Positions 1-9,215 of a stretch of 10,548 nucleotides of DNA are shown one piece after another (the first letter of the stretch is position 1; each line of letters starts with the position of its first letter). The notes under the pieces were generated by a model that was not told the DNA's origin, did not search any database, and saw only the letters and a program-made list of their open reading frames with translations. Origin of the DNA: Candidatus Pygmaiobacter gallistercoris (GTDB lineage: Bacteria > Bacillota > Clostridia > Oscillospirales > Ruminococcaceae); assembly GCA_019113125.1 (NCBI GenBank), contig DXIA01000093.1, forward strand, positions 1 to 10,548. Reading direction: 5' to 3'. Made by a program: the position numbers and the translations under genes.

Positions 1-7
1 GATCAAT

Positions 8-2668
<2,661 letters not shown>

Positions 2669-2688
2669 GGGTTTCGCGCGCTGTCGCC

Positions 2689-2740
2689 GGGGTGGATGAG
2701 ACGCAGGTCTCCTCTCGGCTCCGCACAGAGGCAACCACCC
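2689..2740 (+). other. Possible three-way-junction RNA fold in ppdK 3' region
   Basis: Between the ppdK stop and its terminator, GGGTGG (2690-2695) can pair with CCACCC (2735-2740). This encloses a hairpin GAGAC-GCAG-GTCTC (2698-2711) and a second hairpin CTCT/AGAG (2712-2715 with 2727-2730). The stems are short and could arise by chance in GC-rich DNA. If real, the fold sits directly upstream of the terminator and could be part of a structured mRNA 3' end. I recognise no known RNA family. Confidence 0.25.
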
Positions 2741-2754
2741 GCAGCTGAACAACA

Positions 2755-2798
2755 AAAGATCCCCGCGCACTGCCAAGCCGGCGTGCGCGGGGATCTTT
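2755..2798 (+). terminator. Rho-independent terminator of ppdK
   Basis: A perfect 16-bp inverted repeat (AAAGATCCCCGCGCAC at 2755-2770, its complement at 2783-2798) encloses a 12-base loop. The right arm ends in TTT, followed by GCTGTTT. The arms are A-rich on the left and T-rich on the right, so the hairpin could stop transcription from either direction. It lies 86 bases after the ppdK stop and before the larA-like promoter, so it separates the two units. Confidence 0.88.
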
Positions 2799-2846
2799 GC
2801 TGTTTGGGGCAAGGCGCCGGCAAGGGGAAGGAGCCGGGGGATGGAA

Positions 2847-2864
2847 AATGAATTTTTATTCATT
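2847..2864. repeat. AT-rich inverted repeat
   Basis: AATGAAT (2847-2853) and ATTCATT (2858-2864) form a 7-bp perfect inverted repeat with a TTTT loop. It lies in otherwise GC-rich DNA about 60 bases upstream of the -35 box of the next gene. It is too weak to be a terminator by itself. It may be a regulator binding site, but no family can be assigned. Confidence 0.4.
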
Positions 2865-2921
2865 CTGCTGCGGGGGGCCCGGCAGCGGGGATCCCGGATT
2901 GCACAATCTGCGGCTTTCGGA

Positions 2922-2950
2922 TTGAAACTGTTGCATTTAAATGGTATGAT
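2922..2950 (+). promoter_or_regulatory. Sigma-A type promoter of the larA-like gene
   Basis: The -35 box TTGAAA (2922-2927) and -10 box TATGAT (2945-2950) are separated by 17 bases. Each differs from consensus at one position. The expected start of transcription is near 2957, leaving a leader of about 40 bases. The heptamer CGGATTG occurs at 2895-2901 and again at 2918-2924, just upstream of and touching the -35 box. The first copy is also half of a GATTG-CA-CAATC dyad (2897-2908). Confidence 0.75.
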
Positions 2951-2981
2951 ATAGAGAGTTTAAACCCCGATTCCGGTTGTG

Positions 2982-2987
2982 AAAGGA
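2982..2987 (+). promoter_or_regulatory. Ribosome binding site fixing the larA-like start at 2996
   Basis: AAAGGA at 2982-2987 overlaps the first in-frame ATG (2987), so it cannot serve that codon. It is 8 bases upstream of the second in-frame ATG (2996), which is the usual spacing. The start is therefore taken as 2996, shortening the longest reading frame by three residues. Confidence 0.75.
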
Positions 2988-2995
2988 TGGCAGAC

Positions 2996-4267
2996 ATGAA
3001 AAATTATTCTTTCCGGTACGGCGACGGCAGCGTGTCCTTCGCCCTGCCGGATGATGCTCGGGTGCAGGAGCTGCACGGGAAGGACACCCCGCCGCTCGAG
3101 GACATCCGGCAGGCGCTGTTCGACTCGCTGGATGCCCCCATCGACAAGGAGCCGCTGCGCGAATTTCTGCACCCCGGTGATCTTGTGACCCTGGTCATCA
3201 GCGATCTGTCCAGGTTCTGGATGCGGCAGGACCTCGTGATCCCCCATCTGGTGGACTATATCAGGGACGAGTGCGGCATCCCCTGCCAGAACCTGGTGAT
3301 CCTCGTCGCCAACGGGACCCACATCGGCGGGGACGAGGCCGAGCTGCGCCGGCTGGTGACCGATGCGGTCTTCGACAAGGTGCGGGTGGTCAACCACGAC
3401 TGCATGGCCCCGGACCTCGTGTCGGTCGGGACGACCAGCTACGGCACCGAGGTGATCCTCAATCCCCTCGTCGTCGGCCGGAAGGTGGTCACCCTGGGCG
3501 CCGCGACCCACCACGTCATGGCCGGGTTCGGCGGCGGGCGCAAGAGCATCCTGCCGGGGGTGAGCTCGCTGCGCACCGTGCAGCAGAACCACGCCCACGC
3601 GCTCGACCCGGTTCTGCCCCGCACCAACCCCGAGATCGGCAACGCCGTCCTGGAGGGCAATCCGCTCCATCTGGATATGTGCGAGGCGGCGGCGATGGTC
3701 AAGGACCTCTTCACCGTCACCCTGGTGATGAACGCGCAGATGAAACTCGCGGCGATCTTCTCGGGCCACTATCTGACCTCCTGGCTGCGGGCCTGTGAGA
3801 TGGTGGACGAGATCTACCGGGTCCCCATCCGGGAAAAGGCGGATGTGATCATCGCGAGCAGCGGCGGATACCCCAAGGACATGTCGCTGTACCAGGGCAC
3901 CAAGACGATCGACAACATCGAGTTTGCGCTGAAACCCGGCGGCACGCTGGTTCTGCTGATGGAGTGCCGCGAGGGCGGCGGACCCGCGGAGTACTTTGAC
4001 TGGATCCACCCGCTGGTCGAGGGGACCATGGTGGAAAAGCTGCGGGAGCACTTCACCATCCCCGGGTACATCTTCTTCCTCAACTGCGAGCAGGCCGCCC
4101 GGTACCACATCCTGATGATGACCTCGGTCCCGCCCGAGCAGCTGGCCCCGATGGGCATCAGGGCCTTTGGCAGTATGGATCAGCTGCTGTCTGAAGTTGA
4201 CCTGAAGGATAAACTGATCTACCTGATCCCGAACGGCTCCACCGTCATCCCCCGCGTCTGCGATTGA
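2996..4267 (+). CDS. larA: LarA-family (DUF2088) nickel-dependent racemase-like protein
   Basis: The product is 423 residues, the normal size for LarA enzymes. The known founder, lactate racemase, interconverts D- and L-lactate by hydride transfer on a covalently bound nickel-pincer (NPN) cofactor in the cytoplasm. The key positions are visible: Asp70 and Arg73 in SDLSR; His109 in ANGTH; His173 and Lys183 in HHVMAGFGGGRK; His199 in QQNHAH; Gln300 and Lys303 in YQGTK. These align with Lactobacillus plantarum LarA Asp72, Arg75, His108, His174, Lys184 (cofactor attachment), His200, Gln295 and Lys298. The cofactor-making genes larB, larC and larE are not in the window, so the apo-enzyme must be matured by genes elsewhere. 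The gene has its own promoter and no clear terminator. The family also includes malate, phenyllactate and other 2-hydroxyacid racemases, so family membership is firm but the lactate substrate is inferred. Confidence 0.85.
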   Translation: MKNYSFRYGDGSVSFALPDDARVQELHGKDTPPLEDIRQALFDSLDAPIDKEPLREFLHPGDLVTLVISDLSRFWMRQDLVIPHLVDYIRDECGIPCQNLVILVANGTHIGGDEAELRRLVTDAVFDKVRVVNHDCMAPDLVSVGTTSYGTEVILNPLVVGRKVVTLGAATHHVMAGFGGGRKSILPGVSSLRTVQQNHAHALDPVLPRTNPEIGNAVLEGNPLHLDMCEAAAMVKDLFTVTLVMNAQMKLAAIFSGHYLTSWLRACEMVDEIYRVPIREKADVIIASSGGYPKDMSLYQGTKTIDNIEFALKPGGTLVLLMECREGGGPAEYFDWIHPLVEGTMVEKLREHFTIPGYIFFLNCEQAARYHILMMTSVPPEQLAPMGIRAFGSMDQLLSEVDLKDKLIYLIPNGSTVIPRVCD

Positions 4268-4297
4268 CCGCGGACCGATTTCCTCAGGCTCATTTTA

Positions 4298-4347
4298 GAA
4301 TATGCAAAAACTTGAATATTTTCTCATTTTATTCTTGACATATTCAA
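4298..4347. repeat. GAATAT-type repeats at the importer promoter (possible operator)
   Basis: GAATATG (4298-4304), GAATATT (4314-4320) and the inverted copy CATATTC (4339-4345) occur within 50 bases. TTGAATAT (4312-4319) and ATATTCAA (4340-4347) form an 8-bp perfect inverted repeat. The right-hand copy overlaps the end of the -35 box, so a protein bound there would block RNA polymerase. The TGAAT/ATTCA core resembles arginine-repressor half-sites, but the spacing is not that of a standard ARG box, so no regulator is assigned. Confidence 0.4.
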
Positions 4348-4362
4348 AAAATGGTGTATAAT
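4335..4362 (+). promoter_or_regulatory. Consensus sigma-A promoter of the amino acid importer
   Basis: A perfect -35 (TTGACA, 4335-4340) and a perfect -10 (TATAAT, 4357-4362) are separated by 16 bases. Transcription is expected to begin near 4369, giving a leader of about 46 bases before the ATG at 4415. It is the strongest-looking promoter in the window and fits the high demand for a substrate-binding lipoprotein. Confidence 0.88.
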
Positions 4363-4414
4363 AATGCACATAGAGAAGAGGAGAAACGGTTATTTCACCA
4401 AGGGGGATTTTAGG

Positions 4415-5296
4415 ATGAAACTCAGGAAAACATTTGCTCTGCTGACGGCTGCGGTGGTTGCGCTTTCGTTGACGGCCTGCGGCGGGGATTCTTCTTCCGC
4501 ATCGGGCTCCGGCTCGGCTGGTGGTTCCAGCTCGGTGGCGACGACGAGTTACGACTATTCTTCCTACACCGGCGCCACCATCGACGCGATCAAGGAAAAG
4601 GGCAAGCTGGTCATAGGCACCGAGGCGGCCTATCCGCCGTTCGAGTTCAAGAATCTGGACGGCAGCTTTGCCGGCTGCGACATCTGGCTCGCCCAGCAGA
4701 TCGCCGATGCGCTCGGCGTTAAGCTTGAGGTCATGGACATGGCGTTTGACGGCATCATTCCCGCCGTCCAGTCCAACCAGGTGGATCTCGGCATCGCCGG
4801 CTTTACCGTGGATGAGGAGCGCGCCAAGGTCATCGACTTCAGCGACATGTACCACAAGGACGATCAGCTGCTGATCGTCAGGAAGGGCAACGAGAGCACC
4901 TACAACAGCAAGGAGTCGCTGGCCGGCCAGAAGGTCGGCGCCCAGAGAGGCACCATCCAGGCCGATCTGATCGAGTCCGCGCTGCCCGACTCCGAGCTGT
5001 TCCTGCTGGCCAAATATCCCGAGCTCGCCCTCGAGGTCACCAACGGCAACATCGCCGGTTTCGTGGTGGACGGAGCTGTCGGCGCCAGCATGGTGGAGGC
5101 AAATGATCAGCTGGCGGTTGCGGACTTTGCCTTCTCCCCGGAGGAGGCGAACTTCGGCAAGGCGGTTGTCGCCAACCAGCAGAGCGATGATCTGACCGAG
5201 CTGGTCAACGCCGTGATCGCGAATGTCCTGGCGGACGGCAGTTTCGAGGCGGCCTACGAAGAGGCAAAGGTGCAGGCAACCGAGCTCGGCATTTGA
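4415..5296 (+). CDS. Amino acid ABC transporter substrate-binding lipoprotein (SBP family 3)
   Basis: The 293-residue lipoprotein captures a polar amino acid outside the membrane and hands it to the permease encoded downstream. The start at 4415 has AGGGGG (4401-4406) 8 bases upstream and gives a proper lipoprotein signal: KLRK, a hydrophobic core, then the lipobox LTAC with lipidated Cys22. An in-frame ATG at 4364 lies at the presumed transcription start and lacks a ribosome site. A Ser/Gly-rich linker (about 23-43) follows. The family 3 bilobed domain begins at GKLVIGTEAAYPPFEF. Arg136 in DEERAK and Asp219 in VVDGAVG sit where HisJ/LAO-type proteins bind the carboxylate and amino groups of the ligand. 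These support an alpha-amino acid ligand but not which one. First gene of the importer operon, with its own consensus promoter and a stem-loop after it. Confidence 0.93.
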   Translation: MKLRKTFALLTAAVVALSLTACGGDSSSASGSGSAGGSSSVATTSYDYSSYTGATIDAIKEKGKLVIGTEAAYPPFEFKNLDGSFAGCDIWLAQQIADALGVKLEVMDMAFDGIIPAVQSNQVDLGIAGFTVDEERAKVIDFSDMYHKDDQLLIVRKGNESTYNSKESLAGQKVGAQRGTIQADLIESALPDSELFLLAKYPELALEVTNGNIAGFVVDGAVGASMVEANDQLAVADFAFSPEEANFGKAVVANQQSDDLTELVNAVIANVLADGSFEAAYEEAKVQATELGI

Positions 5297-5315
5297 TCCT
5301 TTTTTGACACGCAAT

Positions 5316-5344
5316 AACATCCCCGGCCGACGGCCGGGGATGTT
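5316..5344 (+). terminator. Stem-loop between binding-protein and permease genes (attenuating terminator or 3' stabiliser)
   Basis: A perfect 13-bp GC-rich stem (AACATCCCCGGCC at 5316-5328, complement at 5332-5344) has a GAC loop and lies 20 bases after the lipoprotein stop. No run of T follows immediately; a weak TTATTTTTG comes 8 bases later. It is therefore probably a leaky terminator or an mRNA-protecting hairpin. Either would give more binding protein than permease and ATPase, as is common in ABC importer operons. No convincing second promoter is seen between it and the permease. Confidence 0.65.
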
Positions 5345-5447
5345 GTCGTACTTATTTTTGTGTTGGCCCAGGCTGGAACATGCAGTCCCCCCCTTGATTG
5401 ATCCCACCAATCGAACCCGTTAACCGGTACAGCAAAGGAGAAAACAG

Positions 5448-6143
5448 ATGATCTTTTTCGAGCGCATGGTAAAAATATTCATGAAATACGGCGGCTTTCT
5501 GCTCAACGGTGTCGGGAACACCCTGATCATCGCCCTGTTCACCGTTCTGTTCGGCACCGTTCTGGGCACCCTGCTCGCGATCATGAAGATGGGCAGGTTC
5601 ACACCGACCAGGTGGTTTGCCTGCGCCTACATCGAGTTCATCCGCGGCACCCCGCTGATGGTGCAGCTGATGTTCATCTTCTACGGCCTGCCGATGATCG
5701 GCATTGAATTTCCGGATATCTCCTTCATCCCGAACTTCTCCCGCTTTCTCGCCGGCATCGTCGCGATGAGCCTCAACAGCGGCGCCTATGTCGCCGAGAT
5801 CATCCGCTCGGGCATCCAGGCGGTGGATGTCGGCCAGACCGAGGCGGCCCGCTCGCTCGGGTTCAAGCACAGCGAGACGCTGCGGCTGGTCGTCCTTCCG
5901 CAGGCGATCAAGAACATCCTCCCCGCACTCGGCAACGAGTTTGTCACCGTGATCAAGGAGTCCTCGATCGTCTCGATCATCGGCATCTCGGATCTGATGT
6001 ACCAGGCAAACGGGATCATGGCCGGCACCTTCATCTACCTCGAAACGCTGGCGCTGACGGCGGTGATCTACTTCATCATGACCTTCACGACCTCCCGGCT
6101 GATCAGCCTTGCAGAAAGGAAGATGTCCAATGGAAAAAAATGA
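5448..6143 (+). CDS. Polar amino acid ABC transporter permease (HisM/GlnP family)
   Basis: The 231-residue integral membrane protein forms the translocation pore, probably as a homodimer because only one permease gene is present. The start ATG at 5448 has AAAGGAG (5434-5440) 7 bases upstream. About five hydrophobic segments are visible, beginning with [20 protein letters not shown] (near residues 24-43). The family mark [12 protein letters not shown] follows segment one. The cytoplasmic EAA loop EAARSLGF starts at Glu132 and continues to [12 protein letters not shown]; it is the contact for the ATPase. The gene follows the binding protein by 151 bases with a stem-loop between them. Its last 14 bases overlap the start of the ATPase gene, which suggests translational coupling. 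The transported amino acid is not determinable here. Confidence 0.93.
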   Translation: MIFFERMVKIFMKYGGFLLNGVGNTLIIALFTVLFGTVLGTLLAIMKMGRFTPTRWFACAYIEFIRGTPLMVQLMFIFYGLPMIGIEFPDISFIPNFSRFLAGIVAMSLNSGAYVAEIIRSGIQAVDVGQTEAARSLGFKHSETLRLVVLPQAIKNILPALGNEFVTVIKESSIVSIIGISDLMYQANGIMAGTFIYLETLALTAVIYFIMTFTTSRLISLAERKMSNGKK

Positions 6144-6879
6144 ACTTCTTGTGGTGCAGGACCTCAAAAAGAATTTCGGCAAGGTGCAGGTGCTCAAGGG
6201 GATCAACACCGTCGTCCGGAAGGGGGAGGTGGTGGCGGTCATCGGCCTTTCGGGCAGCGGCAAGAGCACCTTTCTGCGCTGTCTGAACCTGCTGGAGACG
6301 CCGACCAGCGGCCACATCTTCTTCGATGGCGTCGACATCTGTGACAAAAAGACCGACGTCAACCAGCACCGAAAGAGAATCGGCATGGTGTTTCAGCAGT
6401 TCAACCTGTTCTACAACATGACGGTGCTCAAAAACATCACCGCCGCCCCGGTGCGGCTGAAAAAGATCCCCGAGCAGCAGGCGGTCCAGCGGGCGCTCGA
6501 GCTGCTCGACCGGGTCGGGCTCAAGGACAAGGCGAACAGCTATCCCAGCGAGCTCTCGGGCGGCCAGAAACAGCGGGTTGCCATCGTGCGGGCGCTTGCG
6601 ATGGACCCCGAGGTCATGCTGTTTGACGAGCCGACCAGCGCCCTCGACCCCGAGATGGTCGGCGAGGTGCTCGCCGTCATGAAGAATCTCGCAGAGAGCG
6701 GGATGACCATGGTGGTGGTGACCCACGAGATGAGCTTTGCGCGGCAGGTCTCGAGCCGGGTACTGTTTATCGACGAGGGGATCATCAAGGAGGACAAACC
6801 CTCGCGGGAGTTCTTCGAGAACCCCGAGGATCCCCGGCTCAAGGACTTCCTCTCGAAGGTGCTGAGCCTGCAGGGGTAA
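6130..6879 (+). CDS. Polar amino acid ABC transporter ATP-binding protein (GlnQ/HisP family)
   Basis: This 249-residue cytoplasmic ATPase drives the importer by dimerising on ATP under the permease. The start at 6130 has AAAGGA (6115-6120) 9 bases upstream. An in-frame ATG at 6109 would add seven residues but has no site at good spacing and lies ahead of this Shine-Dalgarno. Motifs in order: Walker [10 protein letters not shown] (39-47; the second residue is Leu where Pro is most usual), Q-loop FQQFNLF, signature LSGGQ (142-146), Walker B VMLFDE (Asp166, Glu167), D-loop SALD, and switch His199 in VVTHE. The set is complete, so it should be active. It overlaps the permease by 14 bases and is the last gene of the operon. 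Its sequence puts it in the polar amino acid uptake class, but the substrate is unknown. Confidence 0.94.
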   Translation: MEKNELLVVQDLKKNFGKVQVLKGINTVVRKGEVVAVIGLSGSGKSTFLRCLNLLETPTSGHIFFDGVDICDKKTDVNQHRKRIGMVFQQFNLFYNMTVLKNITAAPVRLKKIPEQQAVQRALELLDRVGLKDKANSYPSELSGGQKQRVAIVRALAMDPEVMLFDEPTSALDPEMVGEVLAVMKNLAESGMTMVVVTHEMSFARQVSSRVLFIDEGIIKEDKPSREFFENPEDPRLKDFLSKVLSLQG

Positions 6880-6919
6880 AGGACGGCGGCCCCGCCGCGA
6901 TTTTCACCGGGGCGGTATC

Positions 6920-6968
6920 GAAGAAAAAGAAACAAAAAGAAGAGGGCAAAGCGTTCGCTTTGCCCTCT
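6920..6968 (-). terminator. Terminator of the convergent hydrolase gene (possibly bidirectional)
   Basis: A 12-bp perfect stem (AGAGGGCAAAGC at 6941-6952, complement at 6957-6968) has a 4-base loop. On the + strand it is preceded by A-rich DNA (6920-6940), which reads as a long T-rich tract after the hairpin on the - strand. The hairpin is 20 bases beyond the stop of the - strand gene. This is a textbook terminator for that gene. It may also stop transcripts of the importer operon from the other side, although the + side has only a weak T tract. Confidence 0.88.
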
Positions 6969-6988
6969 CTCGTTAGTAAAAGAAACTG

Positions 6989-9112
6989 TTATCCGCGGCG
7001 GGTGCGGCGGGTGGCCACCAGCGCGGCGAGCGCCGAGAGCGAGAGCACCGCAGCGGCGACACCCAGCATCAGTCCATCCCCCTCGCCGGTCTGCGGGAGG
7101 GCGGGGGTGGTCTCGGTGGCCGGGACCTCGGCGTCGGCCTTTTCGGTCAGCCGGAAGGCCGCGCTCGCGCTGCCGTCGGCATAGACAAAGGTCAGCAGAT
7201 GGTCTCCGCGGGCGAGGGTGTCGAGATAGTCGGCCCGCAGCGTGACGATGGTGCTGCCCGCCTTGACCTCATACCGGTCCGGCTCCACCGCGGCGCCGTC
7301 GACCTCGATGCCGAGGAAATTCTGATCGCAGTTGCCGCTCGCCCGCACCGTCAGCGCGCTGCCGGATGCCGCGGTAAAGACGGCGTCCTCCGCCGCCGGG
7401 TTGCCCGCGTCGTCGAGGATCACATAGTCGGGGGCGAGCGCCTGGTAGGTGGTGTAGCTGCAGCCCGGGTTCGCGCAGGTGTCGTAGGCGGCCCAGCCCG
7501 ATGCGGAATGGGTGGGCGCTTTGCCCTCGTGGTGCACCAGCTCGTGCTGCTGCGCGGGGGAGACCACAGCGCCGCAGACGGTGCAGAGAACCGGGGTGGT
7601 GCAGTCGCCGTCCTCCGATGCGGGGGTATGGGGTGCATACGCTGCCGTGGCGGTCACCGCGCCGGCCGGCATCGCAAAGGAGATCGTCTGCCCATCGGCC
7701 GGATCGACCGTGACCCCCTCGAGGGTCCAGCCCGCGAAATGGGTCCCCGCGGCGGGAGCGTCGGCGGTCAGGGTGATCTCGGTGCCGGCGACGAATTCGG
7801 TCGCGGTCGTCGCCGCGCCGTCGGCCGTGATGCTGCCGCCGGTGACCGACAGCGGATAGCTGGCCTCCTTTACCTCAAGGGAGAGCAGCCTGGTCAGCAG
7901 CGGAAGGCCATCCGCCTTGACCGAGACGGTGACCGGATAGCTGCCGGCGGCGAGCCCGGTTTTCGGGGTGACGGTGAAGGTGACCGCTCCGCCGGCCGCC
8001 GCCGTGGTCGCATCCGGGCCCGAGACCGAGAAGTGCTCGCTGTCGCTCAGCAGAACGGTGAGGTTGTCAAGATCGGCGCTGCCGGTGTTCGCCAGCGTGA
8101 AGAGGATGCCGGATGGGTCGTCATAGCCCTCGGTCAGCGGAGCAAAGACGGCTGCGGAGGCCGACAGCGCCGCGCGGTGGGATGCGGGCCCCGCCAGCGT
8201 CCGGGCAATCAGGTCGTGTCCGGTCTGGTTGGGATGAAAGTCGAGGTCGAGACCGGTTTGCAGGCCGAAGGCGGCGTTGCAGGGGTCGGCGTCCGCTTGA
8301 ACCGCATCCGCAAAGGCGGAATACAGATCGGCGAGCGTATAGAGGGCCCCGCCCTGGGATCCGGTGGAAAGCAGGCGATTCAGCTGGACGATGCAGAGAT
8401 CAAATGCGGCGGTCAGGGTGTCGATCTGGTCGAGCGCGGCCTGCACCACAGGGAGAGCGCTCATGGATCCATAGACCGCGTGCGCATTCTTCTGAAGATA
8501 CTGGTAGGGGTTGTACTGGTTTGCCACGATGATCTGGGCGTTCGGGGCCAGCAGTTTGAGCTGGGTGATGGCCTTGGCGAGATTGGACGAAAAGGACGCC
8601 AGCGCAAGCCCCGCCTGAGGCGACGTCCCAAAGCCGGGCAGGTCCGCGGCAACCGCCTGCAGGATTGCGGTGTTTCCGCCGATGATTTCCGCCTTGAATC
8701 CTGCGGCGTCCAGCGGGGTGTCGGGATCATCCGCCTTGTAGCAGCCATACAGATAGTCGTACAGCGCGTTCATCAGGTCATTGCCGCCGATGGTGATGGT
8801 GATCAGGCCGGCGCCGGCCAGCTCGGCGGAATGTTCTTCGATCGCCGCGAGCAGATCCGCGCTCGTCGCGCCGACCTCGCTGAGATTTTCGTAGTCGGAG
8901 ATCCCCAAACTGCTCGCCAGCTGATCGACAAAGCAGTGGTCCACCGTTTTCGGCTCCTCTTCGGTGCCGCCCGGCGCATAGCCGAAGGTGATGCTGTCCC
9001 CCAGCGCGACATACCGCTCAGGGGTGGCGGCAAAGGCCGACCCCGCGGCAGAGAGCAGCAGACAGGCGGCGGCGGCAGCCGAGACCAGCCGCCTTGGGAT
9101 GGCGTGTTTCAT
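6989..9112 (-). CDS. Secreted, cell-wall-anchored SGNH/GDSL hydrolase with multiple surface domains
   Basis: The 707-residue product begins with a signal peptide (MKHAIPRR, hydrophobic stretch, AFA-A near residue 28) and ends with a sortase signal: LPQTG at 672-676, a hydrophobic stretch and RRTRRG. It should be covalently anchored to peptidoglycan. Residues 33-315 form an SGNH-type esterase/lipase domain: GDSITFG with nucleophile Ser40, GGND with Asn111, and DLDFHPNQTGH with His293. Then come an Ig-like adhesion or spacer module (about 320-415), an InlB-type B repeat with FAGWT (about 415-497), a Cys/His-rich stretch with CTVC and CANPGC (about 500-555), and a beta-rich module of X2/Ig type (about 560-655). 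The start has AAGGAGG 10 bases upstream. The substrate is unknown; an ester of a carbohydrate or lipid is typical of the family. It is monocistronic, with its own promoter and terminator. Confidence 0.9.
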   Translation of the reverse strand: MKHAIPRRLVSAAAAACLLLSAAGSAFAATPERYVALGDSITFGYAPGGTEEEPKTVDHCFVDQLASSLGISDYENLSEVGATSADLLAAIEEHSAELAGAGLITITIGGNDLMNALYDYLYGCYKADDPDTPLDAAGFKAEIIGGNTAILQAVAADLPGFGTSPQAGLALASFSSNLAKAITQLKLLAPNAQIIVANQYNPYQYLQKNAHAVYGSMSALPVVQAALDQIDTLTAAFDLCIVQLNRLLSTGSQGGALYTLADLYSAFADAVQADADPCNAAFGLQTGLDLDFHPNQTGHDLIARTLAGPASHRAALSASAAVFAPLTEGYDDPSGILFTLANTGSADLDNLTVLLSDSEHFSVSGPDATTAAAGGAVTFTVTPKTGLAAGSYPVTVSVKADGLPLLTRLLSLEVKEASYPLSVTGGSITADGAATTATEFVAGTEITLTADAPAAGTHFAGWTLEGVTVDPADGQTISFAMPAGAVTATAAYAPHTPASEDGDCTTPVLCTVCGAVVSPAQQHELVHHEGKAPTHSASGWAAYDTCANPGCSYTTYQALAPDYVILDDAGNPAAEDAVFTAASGSALTVRASGNCDQNFLGIEVDGAAVEPDRYEVKAGSTIVTLRADYLDTLARGDHLLTFVYADGSASAAFRLTEKADAEVPATETTPALPQTGEGDGLMLGVAAAVLSLSALAALVATRRTRRG

Positions 9113-9122
9113 TGCGTTTCTT

Positions 9123-9129
9123 CCTCCTT
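9123..9129 (-). promoter_or_regulatory. Strong ribosome binding site of the hydrolase gene
   Basis: On the - strand AAGGAGG lies 10 bases before the ATG at 9112-9110, following a run of A. It fixes the start and gives the signal peptide its expected N-terminus. Confidence 0.85.
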
Positions 9130-9158
9130 TTTTTTCGGTTGCAGATCATCCAAACAGA

Positions 9159-9178
9159 AATTGACCGAACAGTCAGTT
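9159..9178. promoter_or_regulatory. TetR-like dyad at the hydrolase transcription start
   Basis: AATTGAC (9159-9165) and GTCAGTT (9172-9178) form a 7-bp inverted repeat with one mismatch and a 6-base spacer. The TGAC-N6-GTCA core resembles operators of many TetR-family repressors. It lies directly downstream of the -10 box, covering about +1 to +20 of the transcript, where a bound repressor would block initiation. No TetR gene is in the window. Confidence 0.5.
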
Positions 9179-9185
9179 TATAAAT

Positions 9186-9215
9186 ATTATAGCACGGGGG
9201 AACGGGCGCTGACAA
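9186..9215 (-). promoter_or_regulatory. Promoter of the hydrolase gene
   Basis: On the - strand, TTGTCA (9215-9210) and TATAAT (9191-9186) are separated by 18 bases. The -10 box is perfect and the -35 box has one mismatch. Transcription is expected to start near 9179, giving a leader of about 65 bases. Confidence 0.7.

Noticed and set aside
2987..2995. First in-frame ATG of the larA-like frame
   Set aside because: The Shine-Dalgarno AAAGGA overlaps this ATG; the next ATG at 2996 has proper spacing.
2960..4108. 382-codon open frame antisense to the larA-like gene
   Set aside because: The translation is His/Asp/Val-rich with no domain. The + strand encodes a full LarA-family protein with all catalytic residues.
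5304..5309. TTGACA after the binding-protein gene as a -35 box for the permease
   Set aside because: No acceptable -10 box exists 16-18 bases downstream; that stretch is the GC-rich stem-loop.
4295..5410. 371-codon open frame antisense to the binding-protein gene
   Set aside because: It runs through the consensus promoter and the intergenic stem-loop, and the + strand encodes a clear lipoprotein.
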